A stretch of DNA of 64,000 nucleotides from Metaphire vulgaris (Eukaryota > Annelida > Clitellata > Crassiclitellata > Megascolecidae), in contig CM030835.1 of the NCBI GenBank assembly GCA_018105865.1, forward strand, positions 5,245,316 to 5,309,315. Reading direction: 5' to 3'. Numbering within the stretch: the stretch's first letter is position 1; the number at the start of each line of letters is the position of its first letter. Positions 12,101-24,160 of the stretch are shown in pieces. The notes under the pieces were generated by a model, which saw only the letters and a program-made list of their open reading frames with translations, made no database searches and had not been told where the DNA came from. Position numbers and translations under genes: made by a program.

Positions 12101-15100
12101 TAAATGAAACAAATCCACTAAATTTAACAAGGAAACAAACTTCTGCCAATATTATTGTAATTCAAGGCTCCAAGAAGCTCATACACATCAGAGACGGAGT
12201 GAGGGTATGCGGCACCCGAGGGCAAAGTGCACCGTTGGTGCCCCTAACATTGCTGACAAGCAAAAGAAAAAAAAGGTCATCACATCGTTTTCGGCGCCCC
12301 TCAGCTCTTACGGCGCCCCTCTCCATTTAGTGCTGACAAGCAAAAAAAAGTCATCACATGTGTTTCTTCTTCTTTATTGTGCATTTCACTTACCCAAATA
12401 CCCGATTTTGGCGCCCCTCACCTTGGCGCCCGGGAACATGTGTCCCCCCTAACCCCTCGCTCCACCTCTGATACACATGCAGAGAAATGCAGTGGAGTAG
12501 TGGAAGGATTCTTGCCATGCAATTGGAGAATATTCTCATAATTGCTGTCCTCAAGACAGTCAATAATTTCAGAAATGATACCTGGAAATGTCTTAAGTAT
12601 CAAAGAAATCACACTGGACAGTCATCTATAAATCAACAGGCAGTGAAACTCATATAAACAGTGGAATGCTAGTAGCATACCTTAATTAGCCGACCAGGTT
12701 GCAAAAATGGAAGAATATAATGAGGTTTCTGTATGAAAGAACGAAGCTCAGTTGATAAGGCCTCTAACTGATGCCGAATTCTATGGTATGAAGTGACCTG
12801 CTCCTCTTTCTCTATGGTCAGACTGAGATGCTTTGTCTCTAGTGCTCTCAATTCTAATAATAAAAGCAAAACAACAACCAGTATTTAATCATAAAGTTAG
12901 ATCAACTCAATGGCAAATGTCTCCATTCATCAGACAAAATTAAATGCAATATATTTTTAATTCTTGCAGCAGCTGATGTCAAAGTCATATTCATAGTATC
13001 TCTTACAATTTATAAAATTTATCATTTGTTGAATTTAAATTTGCTTTTATTCAAATAAAGAAAGACTTCATTTACTCAAACACATGCACATCAAATAAGG
13101 TAATTGCCTTCTCAATTTCTCAAAACAGAAAACTCCTAACAGCAGTCCAACAGAATGAATGCAGTATAAATAACTTTTACTTCACAATAAAAATTCCTAA
13201 TTATTTTGTAAAAATGAAAGTACTATTAATCTAACATCTTACTTTCCACTAGTTCTGGAATTGACGCATAGTTTTGAAACTGATAAAAAGACCTTTCCAA
13301 CATATATTCAGGATTGATTTCTTCCACTCTCAGAAGGTTCAGAACCATGTTGTATGTCAAATGAAATGCACTATTCAAAGGATCTGGAAGGCCCTAAATG
13401 ATTCACAGAAGAACAATAATAATTATTAACTAAATTCACACATCTGTAATCCAATCAATGCTATCAGTATCACTTTTCTTCATTTTAACACATTCAAGAC
13501 ATCATTTATTTATATTAAAGGTCTGCTACAATGTCAGAACATTCTTAAACCATTGCAGGCCCACAAGCATGGAAGCAATTACCAAAAGAAGCTAATCTCA
13601 GCCTGTAATAGTTTCAAGAAACAAAAAAACATTACCATTCAATGCATCACTTCTGTCACTAGTCTGTGCATAGCACTATATATTATATATAACATTTATG
13701 CTAAGGTTGGGAACACTGCTGTAAAATAACCAGTACAAATGTCAACATAATTACATGTAGACAGTATTGCAAATGAATAAAAATATCTCAACATACATTT
13801 TAGTCAGACTTCTAAGCAGAAAATCTAACCTTAAGGATCTGTTTTCCGACTTCTGGACTTATTTTCTCATCCACCATCAAGATGACAATACCCTTATCAT
13901 CTAACCCTCTTCTGCCTGCCCTCCCACTCATCTGAATATATTCACCAGAAGAGATCTACAAAAAGAAGTAAAAACTAAATTAAATGCACTTAAATCATTC
14001 ACCCTCAACTGGTTCATAAAGTAAAAAAATTAATAAAATAGCAAATATAATAAAGAGAAATAGAAAACTCAGGAGTTAAACAAAATAACTGCAATATCAG
14101 ACAATAGAAACAGAAAATCTAGAGCTAAGATAATACTTAAAGGGTCTGAGTTTTATTACAAACTCACCCATCTAAAACTCTTTCCATCATATTTGCGAGC
14201 ACTTGTAAAAAGTACTGTTCTAGCAGGCATATTCAAGCCCATTGCAAAAGTCTCCGTTGCAAAGAGAGCCTATAATAAATACAGATAAATTACCAACCAA
14301 ACGTAAATCTCATAAAATACAGCACACAAACACAGACAGACATAGCCTTACTGCTGCTACGGGGCCAACAAATGACATAGAATATGAAATATTGCATGTA
14401 TTCTACCAAAATCTTGTGATCTAGCATAGTGCTACTCAAACTGTGGATTGCAACCCAGTGTCAAGACACAGAAGTTTAGTTAGAACTAGAAGAACTAGGT
14501 AGTGGTCTGCTTATATCTCTCACCAAAGGCTTAAATCTCAAAAATGTCTATTACAACCAAATCATATAGTTTCTGAAATGTGCCTTTAATACAAAAGCAA
14601 ATCTACTAGGATTTAATAAGGTACCTTAATGAGACCTTCAGAAAACAGTATCTCAATTGTTTCCTTAAGAAGCGGGAGCAACCCTGAATGGTGAATTCCA
14701 ATTCCTTTCCGCAGCAGAGGAAGAATATGTTTGACCTGCAAGAATTCACCAGAATTTTTTTACAAATTACAAAACCAACTGTATTATATACCAGTCATTA
14801 CATCTTTATCACACAGTCTGCAAGAAATATAGACATCTCAAATGCACTGCAGCAGTTTTAAAAACTCATAGGAACACAAGTCACCAGAAAACGACATGCA
14901 AAGAATTAAAAGTATACAGAGAATAGAAAAAACGAAACATAAATATAAACCTGAGGCAAATTCTTGTCATCTTCTGATAAGGAATCAATTGCATTGCTGA
15001 ATACTGTGTTGACCAATTCCTCTTCTTCAGCTGCTCACAAATTTACGTAAAATAAGATAAAACTCTGTTATTCATCCAATAATGTCTAATGAGCATTACA

Positions 15101-18100
15101 AAACACCACTTCCAAATGACACAGAATGAATAATTAGCCATTTCAAAAATTAAAAAATGTGTGCAGGCTTCTGGATTACAACCTCGATTCACCACGGACA
15201 AGATCACGACTACGATTATTTACTGAAGCGACCATCGACTGGTGCTGATTATTCACTGAAGTCTACTACTACTACTACTACTACTACTACTGGTGCTGAT
15301 GTACTACTACAATGGCACCTAAAGAAGTCTACTACTACTACTACTACTACTTCAGAAAAATAAGAACAGATGAACATGCTGTGATTAATTATAAGCATAA
15401 AAACTTAGTATTGCAATAACTAAACATATGTCTAAGCAACAAATTTAGAATTATTATAATGCTCTAAAAAAGCATTACTGTATATTATAATTGCCTAAAG
15501 TTTTGTCAACCACAAAACTATAAAATAAGAATCTAGAAAAAGCTGTAGTCTCAGCCATTTCTGTGGGACTAATTGTAAATCAAAGGTAAATAAACCATAC
15601 TATAAAAGATGCATTAAGTCTTTCTCTGCTTACATTATCAATGCCTTTCAATGTTTCAGACATGATTAAAAAACTCAGAATTACAATGCTGACTACAGAC
15701 ACACTAATAATACATTCAGCACACATTATAAAAAGCAAAATAGCATCTAACAATCACCAATATGTTTAACACTGATCTAAATGAATATATTAAAAGTGAC
15801 TAACAGCTGTTAAAACTCAGTTTTGACATTTGTACAGCATATGCTTCGCAGTCTTTCTTGCTGAAACTGAATACAATGACTGGCGCAAAATTCCTTTCCA
15901 TGATCAGCTTCACAATCTTGAAGCAACTGGACTCACCTAAACCATTAATCAACACAATACAAAAACAATTCTAAGCAAAGTATCATGAAAATCCTGTACT
16001 TTTTAACCAATAAGTTTGAAGATCTGAAATTGACTCTGGTAAAAAAGATATACAAATTCTTCTTTTGAAATCACAAAATCTGCTGATGTTTCATCCCAAA
16101 AATAGCCAATATGTCCCAAGAAATTTTTTTTGAGGCCTTTCATTCTGAATTTAGATGGTTTACTCATCACATCACTTATACCAAAGTCAATAAGAACCAA
16201 ATATAGTTAATCAGCTACTCTTTTAGGATCAAAATGTCTGTACAGCTAAACTGCCTTAGAGAAGAATCAATCAATTTAGGAGTAAGAAGTCAGATAGTTA
16301 AGATAGTAAATCATCAATCACATATTCCATAAACCATCAATCAATAACTTTGGCCTTTGATACTCAATCAAAATATGGACAAAACATTTGACTGGAAACA
16401 TCTAAAGGCATTGAAATTTTATACAAAGTATAAGAAAACCTATGGTATCACATTTTAATCACCATCAACTGACATAATCATAAATTGAAACAATGCTCTG
16501 ACTCATAATTATAATGAAAGAAGTCTCAAAATTATATTAAATGCCTATTACTACTCACTAAGGTATGTAACATCACATATACTAACTTAAAGTTTAGATT
16601 AGTTTAACATATGTTAACAAATTTTTAAAATTCTAAGAAATAATCATGTAAAATTATCATCACAAACATACCTTTAGTTCCACCCCTCCATCCTCGTCCA
16701 TCACTGCCTTCCTTCAGAACCCCCACGGCGGTGTTAAAATTTTCTTCACGAAATTCTCCCTATAAAATGAAAACATTAATGAAATGAACGTGAAAACAGA
16801 AGGTAATGAAAACAAAGAAATGAATTTTTTTAGTTCAAGCAATACAGAACTAAACTCACATTTTCATCAACAACAAGATGAATTCCGTCTCCTCCGGCTG
16901 GAAAAATGTAATGCTGTAATGGCGTTGGACGGTAGTCAGTGTAGACAACGTGGCATGGCTACATGCAATATAAGAGACAAAATTTATATTACTGGTCTAT
17001 TCAAAGCAGGCTATATAGTCTGCCACAGTAGACAAAAATAGATAGAACATGCACTTAATGATGGAGCTCATCAGCAAAGCAGTCTCAACCTTTCATAACA
17101 GCGGCAACATAAATCTACCACGCACCCCCTCCACCAAACATTTTAAGTCATACTACTTTCAAGTTACTCATAGACTTTTTATATACAAACGCAACAAGTG
17201 ACCTGTTTGTGCAAATAGCAGATCCATTCTGCAAATTGAGTGGCATTCGGGATTGTTGCCGACAGGAAAACGTAATGAATAACATCCGGAAGTAAGATTA
17301 TCGTCTCTTCCCAAACAACTCCTCTCTCTGTGAAAAAGCAGAAGGCCAAAAACAACCCCTCTCTCTCTGAAAAAGCAGAAGGCCAAATTATGTTACAAAT
17401 ATAGAGGTTAAGCAATTATTAAACCTACGACTGTGAAATCATCACCAAATTTATGAATCCTCAACTAATAATAATAATAAGAATTCAGTAACACGTAAAA
17501 AATTTCAACAGAATTGTGTTTATATCTCTTAAATGGATGTCAACTGTATTTAAATTTCTTAACTGACCTTTGTCTCTCATGTAATGGATTTCATCAAATA
17601 TCACCCAGGCAACTTCTCGCATAACTTCAGAGCCACGATATAACATACTTCGAAGAATCTAAACAGAAATTAGTTTTGCAGATTTTGCGTGGTTCTGTGA
17701 CGAAAAGCTATAATCTGGAATTCTAGATCAACACCACATGACCGCAGATTTTCAGACACAAATGCTCAGTATCCGCTCGGCTCCGAGTTTTAAATAAGGC
17801 TTTTTAGCTAAGAAAATAACCTTGTTGCACTAATGACTTTGTACCCAGATATAGATAAACTGGCATCTGAAATTCAGTATAACTGATTAAGAAGAACAGT
17901 TACAATTGTAAAGGAATTATATTAGCAGAGGTTTCTGAAAAAGATTTAAAATTATTGTTAAATGAACATCTGAATTTGAACAGAAAATGACTGCTTTTAG
18001 AGTTTTTGAATATTGGTTTTTCTGAAAGTTTAAAATGATATAACACATCTTTTACAATTTTATAAACATTTATATTCCCTGTGTATCAAATCGATTTTTC

Positions 18101-21100
18101 AGTATAAGAACCCACATCAGAATCATCTATTGAAGGGGTGGCCACCTTCTAAGTGGTTGGCTACTTCTGATTTTAAAGCATAGTCTAAAATTCTCTAAAT
18201 ATAAGAATTTTATAACGTTGCGGCCCGCTTAGGTACCTAAAATAGTCGATTTGGCCCTTCATGTGAAAAGTTTGGGAACCACTGACCTAGTATAACATCA
18301 ATGCAATGAATCATAGATAATTATTTATTGCACTATGATGCAAAATGCTGCAATCGATTAATGAAGCAATTTGCAATTCACCCAGGGCATGGAATTCTGA
18401 ACAATGAAGATTTAAATTTCATTTTTTTCATAACAGCAGCAAAGCTATGCACACCACAGCAACATACATCTAATAAGTATGCCACAAATTCAGAAAAGGC
18501 ATAAAAATGGAAAGGGCTGCAAGAGAATGTCAGTAATTTAAAATTTAAATGTTAAAAATCAAAAGAGCCATATTACTTATATACACAGTCATTACAATTG
18601 TAAATTTACTAACTGCCAATCTTATCCGTAATTTTTGTTTCAAAAAGCTCACCTCGGTCGTCATTATAAGACAACTGGCATCAGGATTAAGCGTGACATC
18701 TCCAGTAATAAGTCCAACGTCATGAAATTCTTCAGAGAACTCTCTGTATTTCTGGTTGCTCAGTGCTTTGATTGGAGTCGTGTAGATGACTCTCTGCTTG
18801 TTGCGAAGAGATTTTGCAACAGCATACCTGCAAAATTGTATACAACACATCTGAACAGGAAACACACTTCGCGTCATACATCCATGCATGCACACACATC
18901 ATATGCATCAGGTCTGGTCAGGTCTTCGTTCTCCAGCTGTGTCCAGCTATCGACTTCTCCACGACATCTCTCCAAAGTTCTCTGTACTTTGCTATTTCTT
19001 CCAAAGTCATATGGCATCTTCCATCAGTTTTTCCATTGAGATTCAGTCCTGCCATGTTCAGATCCTCTTACAATCTGTCCACCCATCATCTTTCCGGTCT
19101 TTCTTTAGATCTGTTCCCTCTGGTTTGTAGTTGAAAATTTGTTTTGGGTTCCTTATTTTTTCCATTCTAAGTAAGAGTCCAGTCCATTTCATTCTTCTCT
19201 TTCTGATTACTTCAATGATGCTCAGATGCAGTGTTCTCTCTCTAACTTCTAACTCTAACTTACATACACTTTGGAAATAAGGACATATATAAAGCAGCAT
19301 AAAATAGACACAGGTAAACAAGATCATTACAACAAATCTCAACCGACACCAAACAGTGCATGCTTTGTATGAATTCACAGTAGATTCTAACTCCTAATTC
19401 ATCATCACAAGTCAAAAGAACAAGCAAAAAGTCATCAAAACCTGATCACTGAATCTGAAGATAACATATGCCTATTAATGTATTGCTTTTTCAGAACTTT
19501 CTCCACAGAAAGACTGAATTGTATAAAAATGTCGTTTATTTTGCACTAAAATTTGAAATGCCTCCACTAAAAATTCTACTATCCTACAGATTCCTTATGC
19601 CTGGATATTCAAATAAATCTGCAGCAGCGGTACAATTAAAACATAAAGTCATAACATCACCAAATGCTGCCAAACAAAAGAGAAATATGAATTCACAGAA
19701 TTTTCATTTATGAAATCGAAATCCATCTAGAATCAACAAAATATTTACTCTGCAACCACCGTCTTTCCTGCTGACGTATGAGCCGAAACAAGAACCGACT
19801 GATTATTTTCAATGCAAAGAACCGCTTCCTTCTGAAAAGGATCCAGGATGAACTTGTACTCCTTGGCAGGTGGAATTCCGCTGATAGTCAGAGGAGTGTA
19901 TTCAACGTTTGGCGGAACTGCAACTTCATGGGTGCAAGCCTCAAGTGTCTCCAATCTGTGTATTTTGATACGAGGCATATTTTCCATTAGCCTAAAACAA
20001 TAATCACAAGAGCATATTTATGCATGACAAATGCACAAAATATACAAAACTTTTTAAAATGTCACAGTATTCTTCACAAAGTATTCTTACGAGCATCCAG
20101 CATAGGCACAGTGGCGGCTCCACCAGGGGCAGGGGGCCCGTGCCCCCTATTGAGTGCCTGCCACCCAGTGGCCCCCCAGTTGGGACCCAATACTTAATGC
20201 TACATACATTAAACAACAAATGGTTGGCCCCCATGATTAGAAGTTGCCACCCCAACGCCCCCCCCCACTTGCCAAATCCTAGAGCCGCCACTGCATAGGC
20301 ACAAACCCCTGATAATGTACTTGACCTCAGCATATGCAGGGGCTTGCAATCACCAACTTCAAAACACTTTGAAATGCCTGAAAATTCACCCATCTCCCAT
20401 TCAAAGCAATAGCAGTGAAAGTGCTTCCAAGCATTAATCCTGAAGAGTAGCTACATAATTGTTCCTAAAGACACACTTATTTAACATATCTTATAAGTGA
20501 CTCCTAAGTAAAGTGCTCTTGACTTTAGCTCCAGTTATGCTACTGTGCTATATAAATTGTCTTTAATAATGATGATGATGATGATGACGACGACGACAAC
20601 GACGATGATGATAATAATAATAATATTAATAATAATAACAATAATAATAATTGTTCTGTCGCAATGCATAACATTTACTTAAACATCCATAACACTCACC
20701 CAAACCATTGTAATGAAGTGCATATTAATCAAATATAACTGGTTTGCTTCAAATTGAATCACAGTGAAAACAATCAAATAAATGGAAACAATGACAAACA
20801 TTCCACAGCCTAATACAAGTGAATAATGAGATCATATTATGCACCCTATACATCAGCATATTTCAAATAATTCATTACTTGAGGGGCGGGAAGTTAGCAG
20901 AGTGGTAATGGCGTTGGACAATGGAGCAGAAGGTCTCGGGTTCGATCCCCGCAGGAGCCCTAAGGTCGACTCAGCCTTATTTGCTAGAAGGCAGTGATAA
21001 ACTGAGGCAGCATTAAGCTGTGAAGGTAAAGCGTGGGTCTGGAGAAAGTAATGGCAACCTACCCCAGATTAATGGCCTATACCACCTATGTCACTGATTG

Positions 21101-22088
21101 TCTAAGACCGGAGATAAGTGCCAGAACCCAATGCTCGGACTCGAGTAGGGCACCTACCTTTACCTTTACCTATGAAATCTAGTATTTTTTAAATGGCTAA
21201 AATGAACTGTGTGAAAATTAATAAAAGTATATCAGAAAGTCACAGTCATCCTTGCAATTAGTGTTAACAGAACCAAACTAAAATAAAATCAAGTATGAAA
21301 TTAACAAACCCACAAGTGTCAGGAGCTGATAATCCCACTAATAAACCACTTGCATGTGATGCTTCTGGATGTGGCTCTGATGCTCCTTGCTCATCACCGT
21401 CTGCATGTTTAGATAACTGAAACACAAGTAAGCAAAATGTTTATCAAACAAAACACTGTGCCATCATAAGCAGTCCGTACACAGTATGCCACAGGAGCAT
21501 CAACGTTAATAGATATTTTGTCATGATTGGGAGGTCCATGCAGAGACTAGGACAGAACTGATCATTTGTTATGTGCATTTGATGAGGCCTGACGCTAGCA
21601 AAGGGCTATGTTTCATACACTGCCTTCATCATTAACAACAGCAAAGGCCTTTTAAGTATTTAAACATGAACTTAAAACTCACTGCTTGTTCGCAGCTGTC
21701 CGGAACAATGATTTATGTGCTATAATTAATAATCATGCTGTATTTTTCAATTGTTAGGTGTCACCATAATCGGTTCGTGTTCATTATAAATATAAACATT
21801 ATTGTCATGTTTCAAAGACGCTTCCTGTAAGCCAGCGAAGGCACATTCCATTCCAGACAAATTTTCAACATACAGACGACTAAATATGCATTCCCAGCAT
21901 TTCCATTGAGATTTTTTGTTTTGTTCATTCATACCGACAGACCAGCCATGTGTTTGGGTATTAGATAAACCACACATACATTCGCTCGTAAGAATTTATT
22001 TCAGCATTCTCGGCATTACCCGCTTATTTAGAGGCCCGTCCGGTTCTTCTTCTCTTTCTCGCTTAGAGGATCCATTCTCTGGGTTCAT
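6504..22088 (-). CDS. MTREX: MTR4 / MTREX (SKIV2L2) exosome RNA helicase, complete, 25 coding exons
   Basis: A nuclear Ski2-like DExH RNA helicase that feeds RNA to the exosome (TRAMP, NEXT and PAXT complexes). Coding exons, 5' to 3': 22020-22088, 21310-21416, 19749-19991, 18653-18827, 17568-17658, 17203-17327, 16860-16958, 16672-16759, 15805-15936, 14951-15030, 14625-14735, 14168-14269, 13830-13955, 13243-13393, 12681-12853, 11995-12063, 11544-11672, 11127-11237, 10702-10794, 10234-10329, 9361-9524, 8578-8740, 8140-8302, 7588-7692, 6504-6556. All junctions are GT/AG, every phase fits, and the total is 3018 nt = 1005 residues plus TAG (human 1042). Motifs: AHTSAGKT (129-136), DEIH (220-223), SAT (251-253), [10 protein letters not shown] (482-491); then the arch/KOW insertion (PFLQPGRL... 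to about 720) and the C-terminal helical domain ending [11 protein letters not shown]. Exons 1-2 ([15 protein letters not shown]-like) are the least conserved; their assignment rests on splice sites, phase and an ATG with A at -3. Confidence 0.95.
7440..7556 (+). repeat. LINE-type 3' end running into (TAA)n, MTR4 intron 24
   Basis: The sequence GTAAAGCACCCTTGACTTTG, followed by GAGCTATATAAATTGTCT and then a pure TAA array (7507-7556), matches the layout at 20505-20640. There the same GCTATATAAATTGTCT motif precedes a microsatellite. This is typical of the 3' tail of CR1/L2-like LINEs. Confidence 0.6.
7880..8095 (+). mobile_element. tRNA-derived SINE in MTR4 intron 23
   Basis: The head is tRNA-like, with box A-like TAGTGCAATGGTCAGTGAGC and box B-like GGGTTCAAAC about 40 bp apart, followed by an unrelated body. 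It ends close to exon 23 (8140). No CCA, and the stem pairing is too poor for a functional tRNA. Confidence is moderate because no second full copy is in the window. Confidence 0.55.
8892..8971. mobile_element. Very short piggyBac-like inverted-repeat element, MTR4 intron 21
   Basis: A 72-bp unit begins CCCCTTAACTGG and ends CGGTTAAGGGG. It is followed by TTAA (8968-8971) and preceded by TCAA (8892-8895), one change from TTAA. Almost all of it is terminal repeat. Confidence 0.45.
9020..9148. repeat. (ATC)n microsatellite, MTR4 intron 21
   Basis: About 40 ATC units, slightly imperfect at both ends. The flank 9150-9280 (CCATCTTCGATTTGAACTTC, CTTTTTAGTTCTCCATA) resembles 26750-26818, where the same text occurs without the array. 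It is probably a LINE 3' tail read on the opposite strand. Confidence 0.85.
9685..9800 (+). mobile_element. Possible tRNA-derived SINE head, MTR4 intron 20
   Basis: TCGTGTAGTGGTGAGG (box A-like) and CATGGGTTCGCGTCTGACC (box B-like) sit at tRNA-like spacing within about 60 bp. The body is short and no poly-A or simple tail is clear. Confidence 0.4.
12181..12478. mobile_element. hAT MITE (CAGAGRCGGAG ends), MTR4 intron 15
   Basis: The 282-bp element at 12189-12470 starts CAGAGACGGAGTGAGGG and ends CCCCTCGCTCCACCTCTG. Exact 8-bp duplications ATACACAT flank it (12181-12188, 12471-12478). It carries two copies of the internal motif CTGACAAGCAAAA...GTCATCACAT (12250 and 12330) and GGCGCCCCTC repeats. 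Eight-bp duplications with CAG...CTG ends define hAT. Confidence 0.9.
15264..15352. repeat. Interrupted (TAC)n repeat, MTR4 intron 9
   Basis: Two TAC/ACT runs (about 15264-15291 and 15330-15352) are separated by GGTGCTGATG units that themselves recur three times nearby (15240, 15289). This suggests a small tandem duplication. Confidence 0.7.
17315..17395 (-). repeat. Tandem near-duplication across the 3' splice site of MTR4 exon 6
   Basis: Minus-strand GGCCTTCTGCTTTTTCAG is followed by AGAGAGAGGGGTTGTTTTT, then GGCCTTCTGCTTTTTCACAG and the exon AGAGAGGAGTTGTTTGGG. Two acceptors result, giving exon starts at 17327 (conserved) and 17366 (upstream), exactly 39 nt apart and in the same open frame. 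Confidence 0.85.
18137..18290. mobile_element. hAT (Charlie-like) fragment, MTR4 intron 4
   Basis: GAAGGGGTGGCCACC at one end, GCGGCCCGC inside and AAAAGTTTGGGAACCACTG at the other follow the well-known layout of hAT-Charlie ends. The duplication is not clear. Confidence 0.5.
18900..19290 (-). pseudogene. LINE ORF2 C-terminus remnant, MTR4 intron 3
   Basis: Minus-strand translation includes [20 protein letters not shown], then [19 protein letters not shown]. After a frame change it gives [20 protein letters not shown]. This is the familiar end of LINE reverse transcriptases (RRLRWxGHVxRM...GRP...WRD). Frame changes show decay. The open stretch 19058-19378 is this remnant, not an MTR4 exon. 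Confidence 0.75.
20101..20301 (-). mobile_element. hAT MITE (CAGTGGCGGCTC family), MTR4 intron 2
   Basis: The 185-bp element at 20109-20293 has ends CAGTGGCGGCTC and GAGCCGCCACTG, and exact duplications CATAGGCA (20101-20108, 20294-20301). It is the same family as 34353-34532 and 52179-52361 and fragments at 31700 and 27606. Confidence 0.93.
20455..20643 (+). repeat. LINE 3' end plus compound GAT/GAC/TAA repeat, MTR4 intron 2
   Basis: AAAGACACACTTATTTAACA and CTTATAAGTGACTCCTAAGT, followed by GTGCTCTTGACTTTAGC and GCTATATAAATTGTCTT, run into GATGATGACGACGACGATGATAATAATAA. The reverse complement of the first part occurs at 42600-42680, so this is a repeated LINE 3' region. Confidence 0.7.
20884..21173 (+). 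mobile_element. tRNA-derived SINE, full length, MTR4 intron 2
   Basis: The head carries box A TTAGCAGAGTGGTAATGGCG and box B GGTCTCGGGTTCGATCCCC at tRNA spacing. The body has GGTCGACTCAGCC and CTACCCCAGATTAATGGCC, and the tail is the simple repeat TACCTTTACCTTTACC. The orientation is opposite to MTR4. A head, body and short-tandem tail are diagnostic of a SINE mobilised by a LINE. Confidence 0.85.
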
Positions 22089-22524
22089 TTTTCTCTCTGT
22101 AAAGCGTTTAAATAAAAATTTTAAACTACGATCAAACACTCCACAGAGTTATCTTATAACCATCGAGATAAACGAAAACAAAAGTGCTATCGCTACACGT
22201 GTTAGAAAGAGGGCACAGAATAAAAAATAAAAATATTCAAGATATTATTTTATCGATTCCCAAACTGTAGTCCGCGGACTAGTGCTGTAATGGTTTAAGC
22301 TAACGAACATGTAGCCTATGACTATTATTACTATTAGGCCTATTTAAGCCATTTAAGTCTACAGTTCGAAATATGTGTACCGTTTTTCAAACAGCTTTTA
22401 TTTCTTCCTAGCATAATCTGAAGCCTTTTAATTGTAAGTCCTGTATCCCAGTATACGTTGATTTCTTGCGCAGGTTGATATTTTTCTGGCCACAGAGCTG
22501 TCCAGGATATATCTCAGTCAGCCT

Positions 22525-22700
22525 CCCTGCTCCGATCATCATCTCATCTCACACTTTCACGCCCGTTAATCAGTCATCTGCTTTCTCATACGCCGCACCA
22601 GAACTTTGGAACTCAATTCCAGCCCCCAGTCAAACAATAAGGGACTCATTTATAATTCCTTCACTGTCTCCTCAAATGCTAAATAAAACCTTCCATTAAA
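22525..22700 (+). pseudogene. LINE C-terminal fragment
   Basis: Translation gives SSAFSYAAPELWNSIPAPSQ, the usual R-x-F-S-x-A-A-P-x-L-W-N-S-L-P block near the C-terminus of many LINE ORF2 proteins. It continues about 25 codons to a stop. It is a 5'-truncated relic. Confidence 0.7.
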
Positions 22701-23741
22701 CAACACAATGGTTGGCCTCATGATACACTGACCTTTGCCCGGCCAACAAACCCCCCCTGCCAAATTTCAAGAAAGAGCGCATAAGAATAAGTAGCTACAG
22801 TGTGCTGCCACAGAGCTGTAGAAGTTTACGAGATTTTATATCTGACTTTACTATTCATTTCACCTTGGCTTAGATGGAAGACGTTCACTCCCATAGTAGT
22901 AGGTGTGGCTTGTATGAACTGTTTACCAAATGGTGTAGAATCGGTGCTGCAGGCAGGTTTAATTAATAAGTAACCTCTAGAGTAGACCTTATATGGCGTA
23001 TGGCATTTAATTATTTATATAATTTTCAGTTGCTATTTCTGTCAGTGAGGCAACCAATTCTATATCCTTTCCATAACATATGCCTGGAAAGAGAGGTGTT
23101 GATATATTTGTTATTGTATTTTTAATAAATAAACACTTTGTTATTAACATCTGACAGCTCGTACATTATAGGCTAATACTTCTGCCTTACTATAGCCAGC
23201 TTTTACATAGGCCCCAATGGCTTAATTTCTTGCCTTCATATTGGCGCTACAGAAGAATTCACTTGCTTCAAGAGTCTAAATCACCATCAGTTCAAGTTAT
23301 TCCTAAAAGAGACTGAACCAGTTTACCATGACATACCAATATCATGCAGATGTGAGATGGTTAAGCAGTTGACGAGTTTTACGAATGCTCTGTTGTAGGC
23401 CTACTGAGAGCATATAGGCCTAATATTATTCGTGAATGTCCAGTAAGGGCAAAGAACCCCATTTGTCTGACAAGCATTGGTTGGCTGGCCATGCATTTCC
23501 CACGGATATTACAGTTCACATGAATACACTGAACCAGCCACTTTAAGGAAAAATCACTTCACCTTCAACATATATCATATATTATTGCAAGTTCTTCAGT
23601 TTGAAAAATGTGCCCGCGGAGTCAATGAATCGAAAAATATGGCCCTTCGCCCTTAAAAGGTTGTGCGCCCCTGCAGTGTTGGTCTTCGCCGAATTTTTCC
23701 AGTGTTCCCGTAAAGGCCAAATTTTCCTTAGACCTATAATT

Positions 23742-24076
23742 ATAATAATCAGTGGCAGTTCTACCATGTTGATGACTGGGGATACACCCACCCCCTCCCC
23801 CCCCAACGGGGTTCCGGATGACATTTTTTGCTTGTCAACCTATTTTCCAGTGAGTTTTAAAAAATTAGTGAAAAATACTGCAAATGACCTTTTTCTTGCT
23901 TGTCGGCCTTTTTTGGCAAGGTTTCTTAACATTTAATGAGCAAAACATTACTAACAATGACCTTTTTCTCTTTTTTCTTGTTTTTCTTCTTCACTTTGCA
24001 GCCCCCTACCAACTTTCAATATTTTTTTCATCCTTCCCCACCAACAAGAATTCCTGGAACCGCCACTGATAATAAT
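23742..24076. mobile_element. hAT MITE (CAGTGGCAGTTC ends)
   Basis: The element 23750-24068 starts CAGTGGCAGTTCTACCA and ends TTCCTGGAACCGCCACTG. Duplications ATAATAAT lie at 23742-23749 and 24069-24076. It carries two internal GAC-A/C-TTTTT..GCTTGTC motifs (23820, 23884). Confidence 0.85.
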
Positions 24077-24160
24077 ATATTATATATGTTATATAGCGCC
24101 AAGGTGTTTGTTGTCTTCACTGCAGAATCACCGCGAGCAAACATTTCACTGAGAAAATAG

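Noticed and set aside
18225..18235. GCGGCCCGC as a NotI-like CpG island marker for a promoter
   Set aside because: It is the known interior of a hAT-Charlie-type element, not a CpG island.
19058..19378. An extra MTR4 exon in intron 3
   Set aside because: The frame encodes a LINE C-terminus ([16 protein letters not shown]) and is not needed, since exons 3 and 4 join in frame with conserved residues.
20884..20965. A functional tRNA gene
   Set aside because: The A and B boxes are good, but the cloverleaf stems do not pair well and the tRNA-like part continues into a SINE body and tail.
21747..21977. Alternative first exon of MTR4
   Set aside because: The frame has no family resemblance and does not fit the phase of exon 2, whereas 22020-22088 has an ATG, an NLS-like sequence and a phase 0 donor.
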